Source of the DNA: GCA-2711565 sp963664245
GTDB taxonomy: Bacteria > Bacteroidota > Bacteroidia > Bacteroidales > GCA-2711565
Reading direction: 5' to 3'
Length of the DNA stretch: 64,000 nucleotides
Assembly: GCA_963664245.1 (NCBI GenBank)
Contig: OY760934.1
Span: 1,798,001-1,862,000, forward strand
The notes under the pieces are model-generated. The model saw only the letters and a program-made list of their open reading frames with translations. It was not told the origin of the DNA and did no database searches. Position numbers and translations under genes: made by a program. Positions 30,201 to 37,400 of the stretch are shown one piece after another. Positions within the stretch are counted from its first letter, which is position 1. Every line of letters begins with the position of its first letter.

Positions 30201-30522
30201 TACAGCCCATGGCATAAGCTCCGTATTTATCAAAAATGGGGGTAAATGTGATTCCGTTATTTACGGTTTTCCACACGTGACCACTGGCCACCGCAACATA
30301 GTATTCGCTATGGTTTGACGGATTTACCGCAAAATCGGCGATACGCCCGGAGGCAAAGGCAGGGCCAACACTCCGCCATTTTAAACCGCCAATATCGCCC
30401 GGTTTTATTTCAAAACCTTTGTTATCACTTTTGGATGTAGATTTTTTTGCTTCCGCAGGGACAACAAAAAGCATTCCCACAAGCACAATAGCCAGGGAGA
30501 AGAATCTGATTCGGGTTTTCAT
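27241..30522 (-). CDS. Secreted Asp-box/sortilin (VPS10-like) beta-propeller protein
   Basis: 1093 aa. A signal peptide (to PAEA, about residue 25) is followed by many Asp-box loops: SMDGGKSW, TVDGGKTW, TTDGGKNW, SDDRGNTW, STDKGKTW and others, which mark two beta-propellers like those of sortilin/VPS10 and xyloglucanases. The last ~350 residues are an Ig-like region plus coiled helices (KLYATVSATENVAGELVKRV). Databases often call this family glycosyl hydrolase, but I see no catalytic signature that proves it. A minus-strand TAACTTTG box lies at 30583-30590. No operon partner. Confidence 0.85.
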   Translation of the reverse strand: MKTRIRFFSLAIVLVGMLFVVPAEAKKSTSKSDNKGFEIKPGDIGGLKWRSVGPAFASGRIADFAVNPSNHSEYYVAVASGHVWKTVNNGITFTPIFDKYGAYAMGCIEIDPTNHNVVWLGTGENNHQRVIGYGNGVYKSMDGGKSWKNMGLKDSRQIGGIVINPENPDIVYVAAEGSIWGSGGERGLYKTVDGGKTWAKVLEVSEHTGINNVLMDPRNPEVLYATSEQRRRHVFTKIGGGPESTVYKTTDGGKNWRKINKGLPGVHLGGMGIAISPVNPDVLYLIVEAAEDNGGFYRSTNRGETWQKMSSHSSSGQYYNEIYCDPKNVDKVYSVETYSHFTEDGGKTWKRLSNKDRHVDDHAIWIDPDDTNHLMIGGDGGVYESYDAGENYIFKSNLPVTQFYRVFVDDSKPFYWIFGGTQDNNSQGGPNQNISSNGVPESEWIVTLGGDGFCQAVEPGNPNIVYSEYQYGNIYRYDKKSGESIGVKPQPRKGEKTYKWNWNTPFIVSSHSPTRLYMAANKVFRSDDRGNTWQVISDDITAQIDRNTWPVMDHYWSIDAVAKDVSTSLYGMGVSLAESKVQQGLLFVGTDDGVISSIEDNGANWSQTKTFPGVPENTYVSDILPSKFDANVVYAAFNNLKRDDFKPYLLKSTDKGKTWTSITGNLPEGSVHSIEQDFVNPDLLFVGTEFGVYFTVNGGGSWTRLSAGIPDIQIPDMTIHEGETDLVVATFGRGFYVLDNYAPLRYLNEAFFKKDAYLFEIPDALAYIQTSKKYGQGSTPFFGNNPEFGATFTYYIKEAPQTLKQIRKKEEAKLFKEKAKIPIPSMDELRAEENEVKPYLIFTIKDASGKEIHRIKQGVSKGINRTTWNLRAAAPWVRFRNNKFNPTENSNGIFLVLPGKYTVTIDQYVRGEITNLAGPVEFKVEPLNNVTLPAEDREAMFAFQQKSAKLYATVSATENVAGELVKRVGEIKQIISNIPNVPVGLMVKADKLTKDLDDVMWEFNGQPSKASDEENWPAIPSINDRLGKLFSYQRGNTQSTTQSMKDNYDRIVEQFTPVYNRIKKIKEIELKALEEELKQYGAPSISGSLPDWN

Positions 30523-30582
30523 ATTAAAATGAATTTGGTTAATAAAATTATCAATCGTTAGTTTTTCTTAGTTCAGGGAAAT

Positions 30583-30590
30583 CAAAGTTA
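30583..30590 (-). promoter_or_regulatory. -7 box TAACTTTG upstream of the Asp-box gene
   Basis: It matches the Bacteroidota TAnnTTTG motif on the minus strand and predicts a leader of about 55 nt for the gene starting at 30522. No clear -33 element. Confidence 0.4.
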
Positions 30591-30793
30591 TTATTTTTCA
30601 ACTAATAATAAAATCGGACGAAAGCATTATCGACCAGTAGCACAAGAAAACAGACAAACCATACTTTGCCAAGTAGCCAAAATTTATTACATTTAATCCT
30701 TAATTATGAAATAATAGTTGATTTTACTCCCCAAAAATCAATGAACATGAATTTATCCTGGCAGGATGAATGAAAGGGATTGTATAAAACTTG

Positions 30794-30868
30794 AAAAAAT
30801 GGCGACTACGAAACGCAATCGCCCAGATTAATTCTACGGCTTATAGCCTTGTTGTGAATTGTCTTTCG
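30794..30868 (-). ncRNA. tracrRNA of the type II-C CRISPR-Cas system
   Basis: Read on the minus strand: an anti-repeat GAAAGACAATTCACAAC (30867-30851) that pairs with the first 16 nt of the crRNA repeat with one bulge; then a small hairpin GGCT-ATA-AGCC (30848-30838); then a terminator hairpin GGCGA/TCGCC (30823-30801) followed by T6 (30799-30794). A -7 box lies just upstream (30873-30880). This order (anti-repeat, nexus-like hairpin, terminal hairpin) is that of known tracrRNAs. It is divergent from cas9, whose ATG is at 30897. The 5' end is approximate. Confidence 0.85.
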
Positions 30869-30872
30869 ATTA

Positions 30873-30880
30873 CAAATATA
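30873..30880 (-). promoter_or_regulatory. tracrRNA promoter, -7 box TATATTTG
   Basis: An exact TAnnTTTG match on the minus strand, ending 5 nt before the predicted tracrRNA 5' end. A weak TTTC lies about 18 nt further upstream, inside the first codons of cas9, so tracrRNA and cas9 initiation share the same DNA. Confidence 0.6.
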
Positions 30881-30896
30881 TAAAAAATAACGCAAT

Positions 30897-33800
30897 ATGA
30901 AAAAAATTGGTCTTGATTTAGGTAGCTCTTCGATAGGATGGGCAATTAGAGAACATGATGAAATTATAAAACATGGAGTAATAACCTTTAAATCCGGGAT
31001 GATAAAAGGACAGGGAGGATATTCTTCCCCAACCAAAGATAGAAGAAACGCTAGGTCGAAACGCAGATTAATACAAGCAAGAAAATATAGGAAATGGGAA
31101 TTATTAAAGGTATTAATCAGAAACCAAATGACACCATTAGAAAATAACGAGTTAGAAAAATGGAGCAAATACAAGAAAGGTGAAAAAAGGGAATTCCCAG
31201 AAAATAAACAATTCCTTCAATGGTTGGCTTGTGATTTTACATATATATTAAATGGTATTAACTATAAAAATCCTTATGAGTTGCGTATTAAATCAATAGA
31301 TAAACGAGTAACCCCTCATGAATTTGGAAGAGCATTGTATCATTTAGTTCAAAGACGTGGTTATAAAAATATTGGGGAAAATGAAAACGAAGAATTTGAT
31401 ATAGAATTAGCAAAAAAGGAATCAGAGACAAAGACTCAAATTGAAAGAAGGGAAAAAGAAGGATTTGTTACTGCTTTGTCAAATAATAGAACTATTGCAG
31501 AAGCTTTACATAATGAGTTTTTAGAAAAAGGGAAACGGGCAAGAAATCAATATCCTTTGAGACGAGAATATAAAACTGAACTTGAAAAAATTTGTGAAGC
31601 ACAAAGATATGATATTTCAAAAAGCACCCAAGGAGATTATGAAAATGAATTTGTTCAATCTGTTTATAAAGCCATCATTTGGCAACGACCTTTAAGAAGT
31701 CAAAAGGGAAACATTGGAAAATGTACTTTAGAACCAACAAAAGCAAGATGTCCAGTTTCACATCCCATTTTTGAAATATTCAGAGCTTGGTCATTTATAA
31801 ATACTATTAAAACTATAGAAGAAGACAATAAAAAGGAATTTCTACCTCAAGAATATAGAGTTAACCTTTTCAATAATCTATTTCTAACCAAAGATAAAAA
31901 TTTCAAATTTGAAGAAATGAAAAGTTTCTTAAACAAACAGTTTGGGCAAAATAAAAGATACAATTATCCAATTAACAGCAAAACCGGAAAATATGACACC
32001 TCAGTTTCAGGAATGCCTGTTTGCAAATGGCTTGTAAAAATATTTGGTGAAGAAACTAAATCCGGAATCGAAGAATTGCATAAATACAATATTACAAACG
32101 CACCAAAAACAAAAAATGGTTACTCAATATACGATTTATGGCATATCCTCTTTGATTTTGACGAAGGCCATATTCCCAAATTTGCAAAAGAAAAACTCTG
32201 TATAGAAGATGAGCCAAGAAAAGTTAAAGGAAAGGATATGTTTGAAAGTCCACTTCTATCATTAAAAAGAAAAATGCCTACTGGTTATGCCGACCTAAGT
32301 TTAAAAGCAATGAGAAGGATTATTCCATTCTTGAAAGAAGGCTTTTTATATAATGATGCTGTTATACTTGCCAAAATTCCAGATTACCTTAATAATGATT
32401 GGGAATCTAATAAAACACTTATCTATTCACTGCTTAAAAAAAGCAATGAAGAATATAACTGGAATAAAACAATTACCACAATAGCGAACAACCTTATTGA
32501 TACACATAAAGGATTGCCTTCACACGAAAAATTTGCTCATAAAACCTTTGATTACAAATTGGATATAAGTGATTTTACTGATATAAAACAAGCTTGTGAA
32601 TCTCATTATGGTGAAAAAACATGGGCATACATTGAAGATAAACAAAAAATAATTGATGAAGTAGCAAATCTTTATCAAGAATATTTCACTGATAATAAAC
32701 GATCTTACAGAAAAGTACCATTAGCAACAAACATATTTAAAAACCTTTTGATTGAAAACAATATTATTGTTGCTGATGAATTGTATCATCATTCAAACAG
32801 AGATAATATTTATGGTGAATCCGAAAAATATGTCAACAAAGATACTGGAGCTATAACCGAATTACTGCCAATACCTCTTATCGACAGCATTAAAAACCCA
32901 ATGTTTAATAAAGCTTTGAGTGTTTTAAGACGACTTGTAAATACCTTAATTATTAATGGCGAAATTGATGAGGATACAGAAGTAATTGTAGAAGTGGCAA
33001 GTGATGAACTTAATGACAATAATAAAAGGGCAGCCATCGAACGATATCAGAGGGAAAGAGAATCGAAGAGAGGAAAATATCGTGAATTCCTGCAACAGTA
33101 TAAGGATGAAGAAAAAACATCACTAAATGTTGAGGAAAATATCCCAAAATTCGAGCTTTGGACAGAACAGATTTTTGAAGCAAAAGATATTGAAGCAGAA
33201 AAGTATAAATCAATAAATGATATTATTCTTGGACAAAAAGATGCAATAAAGCGATATGAACTTTGGATAGAGCAAAAAGGGCAATGTATGTACACAGGCA
33301 GAATAATTTCAATTTCACAGTTATTTTCAAACGAAATTGAAATTGAACATACTATTCCACGAAGTATCTTGCCAGACAACACAATGGCAAACCAAACTGT
33401 ATGCTTTTCAATGTATAATAGTGATATAAAAAACAATAGAATACCAACTCACTGCCCAAATTATGAAAACAATATTGAAGGAATTGGAACTTCTATTAAA
33501 CATAGGTTGGATAAATGGGAAACTGTGCGGGACAACTACAAAGACTTATATGAGAGTAAGTTAAATCCATCAGGAAATGAGGATGAAACAATTAAAAACA
33601 AAAGAATTCAAAGCAAACATTACTTCAAAATGCACTACGATTATTGGAGGGATAAAATTGAGCGTTTCACCGCAGAAGAAGTTAAAGATAGCTGGGCAAG
33701 AAGGCAGCTTGTAGATACACAAATGGTTAGTAAATATGCAAGGGAATTTTTAAAAACATATTTTAAAAAGGTATTTGTTCAAAAAGGTAGTGTTACCGCA

Positions 33801-35258
33801 AATTTCAGAAAAATCTATAGTTTCCAGGATGAACAAGAAATTAAATCCCGAAACAAACACACGCACCACGCTATTGATGCTGCTGTATTAACATTAATCC
33901 CAACAAGTAGTAGCTATCGGGACAGGCTTTTAAAACAAATGTATGAAATGGCTGAAAAGAAACAAGGACAATTTACTTGCAAGCCTTTAGATTATACAGA
34001 CTTTTCATCACAAAAAATAATAAATCAAATTGAAAATAATACTTTAATTGTCAATTATCAAAAGGATAAAATCATACAACAAACATATAGGAACGTAAGA
34101 AAGAGGGGCAGGTTACAATACCTAAAAAGGGATGGGAAATTTGTACTTAATGAAAACGGGGATAAAATTAAGCTCAAATCAGCAGGAGATTCTATAAGAG
34201 AATCGTTGTACAAAGAATCATTTATTGGCAAAATTAGAAATGTTGAGAGGGATGAAAAAACTGGAAAACCAAAGAGAAACAAGAATGGTTCATGGCAATT
34301 TAAAACTGGTAAGGATGAATTTGGATGGGTTAGAAGAAAGAAAATAGAAGAGGCAAAAGTTGAAGACATTGTAGATCCTGATATTCGCAATATAGTTAAA
34401 GTCCAAGGAACAAACAGCATTGATCCCCAAGGAAATAAAATCAGGCATATAAGGGTAAAAGTAAAAAAAGGAAAAGAAGTAAAAGAAAGAGAGAATTTTC
34501 GTTCAAAACATGAATATAAAAACATGTATTATTCAGAATCCGACTCAATCCCTTATGCTGTAATGTTAGATAGTAAAATTGAACGGAAAATGATTCCTGT
34601 TTCGTCTTATGAAGTAGCTATGGTTTATAAAGAGTATAAAGAGTTTAATGCATCTTCTTACATACAAATGTTTCATCCTGAATTATCGGGATTCAATGAA
34701 AGTAAACTTTTATATGTTGGGCAAAAAGTCTTGGTTCTAAAAAGTGATGAAGAATATGAAAATAGGAAGGATATAGATTTTCAAATTAATAGAATGTATA
34801 GAATAACACAGTTTGATGAAGGAACAAACAGCATTTATCTGAAATTTCATTTAGAAGCATTAGATGATACAGCGATTGGGGATAAAATCAAGAATATAAA
34901 AGACAAGATTTTATTAAAAATAGAGCAAGATCATAATTTACCAATTATTGTTGAAAATGAACAGGAAATAAACACTAAAAAAAGAAAAAAAGATTATGAA
35001 GATAAAAGGTTTAAATTTTCGAGTCCTGAAAAAGATTTTCGGCTCAAAAGACTTGCAGGTATTATTGGAATAGAGGATGTTAAAAAATTAAAAAGAAAAC
35101 ATTTAGACAAATTCAGGAAATATCATTCAACTATTGAAATAGAGGGGGAAACACCATTATTAAAGGTCTCTACCAAAAACTGTAATTTTTTGTATGAAGG
35201 CTATGATTTCGAAATTTCAATTCTAGGAGAAATTAAATGGTTAGATATTGATCTTTAA
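30897..35258 (+). CDS. cas9: CRISPR-associated endonuclease Cas9, type II-C
   Basis: 1453 aa RNA-guided DNA nuclease. RuvC-I is IGLDLGSSSIGWAI (Asp7); an Arg-rich bridge helix lies at about 49-66; RuvC-II is IVEVASDELNDNNKR (Glu699); the HNH domain has EIEIEHTIPRS (Glu817-His818) and YNSDIKNNRIP; RuvC-III is HHAIDAAVL (His990, Asp994). All key residues are present, so it should be active. No csn2 or cas4 is present, giving type II-C; this length is normal for Bacteroidota II-C proteins. The gene is A-rich, with Arg coded mostly by AGA/AGG, unlike cas1 and cas2. The tracrRNA diverges from its 5' end. Confidence 0.97.
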   Translation: MKKIGLDLGSSSIGWAIREHDEIIKHGVITFKSGMIKGQGGYSSPTKDRRNARSKRRLIQARKYRKWELLKVLIRNQMTPLENNELEKWSKYKKGEKREFPENKQFLQWLACDFTYILNGINYKNPYELRIKSIDKRVTPHEFGRALYHLVQRRGYKNIGENENEEFDIELAKKESETKTQIERREKEGFVTALSNNRTIAEALHNEFLEKGKRARNQYPLRREYKTELEKICEAQRYDISKSTQGDYENEFVQSVYKAIIWQRPLRSQKGNIGKCTLEPTKARCPVSHPIFEIFRAWSFINTIKTIEEDNKKEFLPQEYRVNLFNNLFLTKDKNFKFEEMKSFLNKQFGQNKRYNYPINSKTGKYDTSVSGMPVCKWLVKIFGEETKSGIEELHKYNITNAPKTKNGYSIYDLWHILFDFDEGHIPKFAKEKLCIEDEPRKVKGKDMFESPLLSLKRKMPTGYADLSLKAMRRIIPFLKEGFLYNDAVILAKIPDYLNNDWESNKTLIYSLLKKSNEEYNWNKTITTIANNLIDTHKGLPSHEKFAHKTFDYKLDISDFTDIKQACESHYGEKTWAYIEDKQKIIDEVANLYQEYFTDNKRSYRKVPLATNIFKNLLIENNIIVADELYHHSNRDNIYGESEKYVNKDTGAITELLPIPLIDSIKNPMFNKALSVLRRLVNTLIINGEIDEDTEVIVEVASDELNDNNKRAAIERYQRERESKRGKYREFLQQYKDEEKTSLNVEENIPKFELWTEQIFEAKDIEAEKYKSINDIILGQKDAIKRYELWIEQKGQCMYTGRIISISQLFSNEIEIEHTIPRSILPDNTMANQTVCFSMYNSDIKNNRIPTHCPNYENNIEGIGTSIKHRLDKWETVRDNYKDLYESKLNPSGNEDETIKNKRIQSKHYFKMHYDYWRDKIERFTAEEVKDSWARRQLVDTQMVSKYAREFLKTYFKKVFVQKGSVTANFRKIYSFQDEQEIKSRNKHTHHAIDAAVLTLIPTSSSYRDRLLKQMYEMAEKKQGQFTCKPLDYTDFSSQKIINQIENNTLIVNYQKDKIIQQTYRNVRKRGRLQYLKRDGKFVLNENGDKIKLKSAGDSIRESLYKESFIGKIRNVERDEKTGKPKRNKNGSWQFKTGKDEFGWVRRKKIEEAKVEDIVDPDIRNIVKVQGTNSIDPQGNKIRHIRVKVKKGKEVKERENFRSKHEYKNMYYSESDSIPYAVMLDSKIERKMIPVSSYEVAMVYKEYKEFNASSYIQMFHPELSGFNESKLLYVGQKVLVLKSDEEYENRKDIDFQINRMYRITQFDEGTNSIYLKFHLEALDDTAIGDKIKNIKDKILLKIEQDHNLPIIVENEQEINTKKRKKDYEDKRFKFSSPEKDFRLKRLAGIIGIEDVKKLKRKHLDKFRKYHSTIEIEGETPLLKVSTKNCNFLYEGYDFEISILGEIKWLDIDL

Positions 35259-35309
35259 AAAACACTTCAACCAAATCATAAAAATTGGTGAATAATAACT
35301 TAAAAGAAT

Positions 35310-35342
35310 AGTCAGGGGGTGACTTTGAGTCACCCCCTGACT
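35310..35342 (+). repeat. REP palindrome, left copy (between cas9 and RAYT)
   Basis: Perfect 15-bp arms AGTCAGGGGGTGACT and AGTCACCCCCTGACT around TTG. Each arm is itself a small palindrome (AGTCA-N5-TGACT). It lies 51 nt after the cas9 stop and 20 nt before the RAYT start, and matches the copies at 35573 and 37259. Confidence 0.9.
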
Positions 35343-35362
35343 AGAACCAAAAACCTAAAAAA

Positions 35363-35992
35363 ATGGATTTCGAAAAAGGCCATATTTACCACATTTACAA
35401 CCAGGGAAACAACCGGCAAAAAATTTTCTTCAATAGGGAAAACTATTTGTTTTTTCTGTCAAAAATCAAAAAGCACATCCTACCCTATGCCGATATTTTT
35501 GCCTGGTGCCTGATGCCCAATCATTTTCATCTAATGGTGCTGGTTAATAAAATAGAGATAAGAAGTCATAATAGTCAAGGGGTGACTTGGAGTCACCCCT
35601 TGACTAAACCAAGGTCACTCAACAACTCCATCGGAATTATGCTCCGATCATATACCCGGGCGATTAATAAACAAGAAAAAAGATCGGGATCCCTTTTTCG
35701 CGAAACGACCAAAGCCGAATGTTTAACCTGCACAAAAGAATCGCCCCCAAGCTGGTTCATGAATAACGGAACAGCTCAGATAAACATTAGCCTACCCGAA
35801 AAACAATACCCCCAGCTTTGTTTTAACTATATCCACCTGAACCCTGTCAGGGCAGGTTTGGTTAAAAACATTGACGATTGGGAGTTTTCTTCGGCAAAAG
35901 ATTATTTCGGCTTACGGGATGGAAAAATAATTAACAATAATAAAGCAAACGAATTTTTAAACATTAACCAAATCCGGTCATCCAATGACTAA
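35363..35992 (+). CDS. REP-associated Y1 (HUH) transposase, RAYT
   Basis: 209 aa single-strand DNA transposase of the IS200-related TnpA_REP family. It has the N-terminal GHIYHIYNQGNNRQKIF, the HUH motif MPNHFHLMV (His54, His56), a catalytic tyrosine helix LRSYTRAINK (Tyr97) and the family's FNYIHLNPVRAGLV and DWEFSSAKDY blocks. Residues 71-81 (SQGVTWSHPLT) are encoded by an in-frame REP copy. It is flanked by REPs and lies 17 nt before cas1 on the same strand, so it is probably co-transcribed with cas1-cas2. All catalytic residues are intact. A link to spacer acquisition is conjecture. Confidence 0.92.
   Translation: MDFEKGHIYHIYNQGNNRQKIFFNRENYLFFLSKIKKHILPYADIFAWCLMPNHFHLMVLVNKIEIRSHNSQGVTWSHPLTKPRSLNNSIGIMLRSYTRAINKQEKRSGSLFRETTKAECLTCTKESPPSWFMNNGTAQINISLPEKQYPQLCFNYIHLNPVRAGLVKNIDDWEFSSAKDYFGLRDGKIINNNKANEFLNINQIRSSND
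35573..35605 (+). repeat. REP palindrome inside the RAYT reading frame
   Basis: Perfect arms AGTCAAGGGGTGACT and AGTCACCCCTTGACT around TGG, 33 nt long, exactly 11 codons. It starts on a codon boundary and is translated as SQGVTWSHPLT, between the HUH motif and the catalytic tyrosine. Confidence 0.9.
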
Positions 35993-36009
35993 ACCATACC
36001 AATAAAAAT

Positions 36010-36921
36010 ATGATTAAAAGAACACTTTACTTTGGTAATCCCTGTTATTTAAAAAAGAGCCAAAACCAATTGGTGATGGAATACAAAAACCCCGAATTTG
36101 ACCGAAGAACGGTTCCCATCGAAGACATCGGGATCATCATCCTAGACAATTCGCAAATAACCATCACCCAAAGCTTACTGGCGGCCCTTTCCGAAAACAA
36201 TGCAGCCATATTAAACTGCGATCAAAAACACCTGCCCTTTTCATTAACACTTCCCATGGCCGGGCACCATGCCTTTACCGAAAAAATCAGGTCGCAAATA
36301 GAAGCTTCGCTTCCCTTAAAAAAACAGTTATGGCAACAAACCATCATTGCTAAAATAAAAAACCAGGCCGCGCTGATTAAGCTCAGGGGAGGCGACCCCA
36401 AACGCCTGGATTATTTAAGCGGACAGGTAAAAAGCGGCGACAGTGAAAATGCCGAAGCACGGGCAGCAAGCATTTATTGGAAAACTTTATTCGAAGAAAC
36501 AGACACTTTTAGGCGGCAACGTTTTGGCGAACCGCCAAACAACCTGCTCAACTACGGATATGCCATACTGCGTTCGGTAGTGGCCCGTTCTTTAACCGCC
36601 AGCGGGATGTTGAATTCTATTGGCATCCACCACCGCAACAAATACAACCCCTATTGCCTGGCCGATGATGTGATGGAACCCTACCGCCCTTATGTTGACA
36701 AAATTGTGATGGAACTGGCCTGGAAACTGGACAACATTGACGAACTAACCAAAGAAATCAAAGCCGAACTCTTGCTTGTCCCAACCGTTGAAGTCAGCAT
36801 TGATAACTCAAAAAGCCCGTTAATGGTTGCCATGCAACGCACAACAGCTTCTTTAATGAAATGCTTTGAGGGAAGTGCCCGAAAAATTTTATACCCCGAG
36901 ATGCAGAACCAACATGAATGA
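36010..36921 (+). CDS. cas1: CRISPR-associated endonuclease Cas1, type II
   Basis: 303 aa integrase subunit that inserts new spacers as a complex with Cas2. Metal-binding residues are visible: Glu149 in NAEARAASIYW, a His in GIHHRNKYNPYCLADD (His207/208) and the acidic ADDVMEPYRP (Asp220). Length is normal for type II Cas1. It starts 17 nt after the RAYT stop and overlaps cas2 by 8 nt. Arginine is coded mainly by CGN, in contrast to cas9. Confidence 0.96.
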   Translation: MIKRTLYFGNPCYLKKSQNQLVMEYKNPEFDRRTVPIEDIGIIILDNSQITITQSLLAALSENNAAILNCDQKHLPFSLTLPMAGHHAFTEKIRSQIEASLPLKKQLWQQTIIAKIKNQAALIKLRGGDPKRLDYLSGQVKSGDSENAEARAASIYWKTLFEETDTFRRQRFGEPPNNLLNYGYAILRSVVARSLTASGMLNSIGIHHRNKYNPYCLADDVMEPYRPYVDKIVMELAWKLDNIDELTKEIKAELLLVPTVEVSIDNSKSPLMVAMQRTTASLMKCFEGSARKILYPEMQNQHE

Positions 36922-37252
36922 TAACCGATTTAACCAGTACCGTATTTTGTGGATATTTGTATTTTTCGACCTGCCGACAACAACCAAAAAAGAGCGTAAA
37001 GAACACGCCCGTTTTCGCAAGAACCTGCAAAAAGACGGCTTTGCCATGTTGCAGTATTCTATTTATATCCGCCACACAAACAGCCGCGAAAATGCCAACG
37101 TCCATATAAAAAGGGTAAAATCTTTTTTACCAGAAAAAGGGGAAGTGATTTTATTTACCCTAACGGATAAGCAATTCGGGATGATGGAGTTTTTCAAAGG
37201 CAGCAACGAAACCGACAAGCCCCCTACCCCGCAACAACTGGAATTGTTTTAG
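36914..37252 (+). CDS. cas2: CRISPR-associated endoribonuclease-like Cas2
   Basis: 112 aa. The first strand YRILWIFVFFDLPTTTKKER carries the conserved Asp, followed by QYSIYIRHTNSRENANVHIK and a C-terminal TDKQFGMMEFFKG, all typical of type II Cas2. I chose the ATG at 36914 (MNDNRFNQYR), which overlaps the cas1 stop by 8 nt; a longer upstream frame lies wholly inside cas1. Structural partner of Cas1 in spacer acquisition. Confidence 0.95.
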   Translation: MNDNRFNQYRILWIFVFFDLPTTTKKERKEHARFRKNLQKDGFAMLQYSIYIRHTNSRENANVHIKRVKSFLPEKGEVILFTLTDKQFGMMEFFKGSNETDKPPTPQQLELF

Positions 37253-37258
37253 GAAGCC

Positions 37259-37291
37259 AGTCAGGGGATGACTTAAAGTCACCCCCTGACT
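37259..37291 (+). repeat. REP palindrome, right copy (after cas2)
   Basis: Arms AGTCAGGGGATGACT and AGTCACCCCCTGACT around TAA, with one mismatch. It begins 7 nt after the cas2 stop. As in the other copies, the right arm is followed by TA(A/G)-AC, so all three have the same orientation. Confidence 0.9.
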
Positions 37292-37302
37292 AAACAAAAA
37301 AA

Positions 37303-37331
37303 ACCGCCCTCTTTTCGAAATTGAGAGCGGT
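37303..37331 (+). terminator. Possible terminator of the cas operon
   Basis: Arms ACCGCCCTC (37303-37311) and GAGAGCGGT (37323-37331), with one mismatch, followed by ATTTAAGCTGATTTTTTT. It lies between the right REP and the first CRISPR repeat. This 109-nt stretch (37292-37400) is also the cas-proximal flank where an adaptation leader would lie. Confidence 0.5.
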
Positions 37332-37400
37332 ATTTAAGCTGATTTTTTTGATCCTGTTATAAACCTAACTTACTGGTTTAATGCCTACAATCACTGAAAT

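Noticed and set aside
27241..30522. Glycosyl hydrolase call for the Asp-box protein
   Set aside because: Asp boxes show a propeller fold but not an enzymatic activity; no catalytic residues could be assigned.
30851..30896. tracrRNA on the plus strand
   Set aside because: The tail after the anti-repeat would be the cas9 start region with no hairpin or T-run, whereas the minus strand has two hairpins and a T-run.
30806..31174. Minus-strand frame of 122 codons over the start of cas9
   Set aside because: It is antisense to the conserved RuvC-I and bridge-helix codons, and its upstream part covers the tracrRNA.
36866..36913. Longer cas2 start at 36866
   Set aside because: The extra 16 residues lie wholly inside cas1 and are not family-like; the ATG at 36914 gives the normal cas2 N-terminus.
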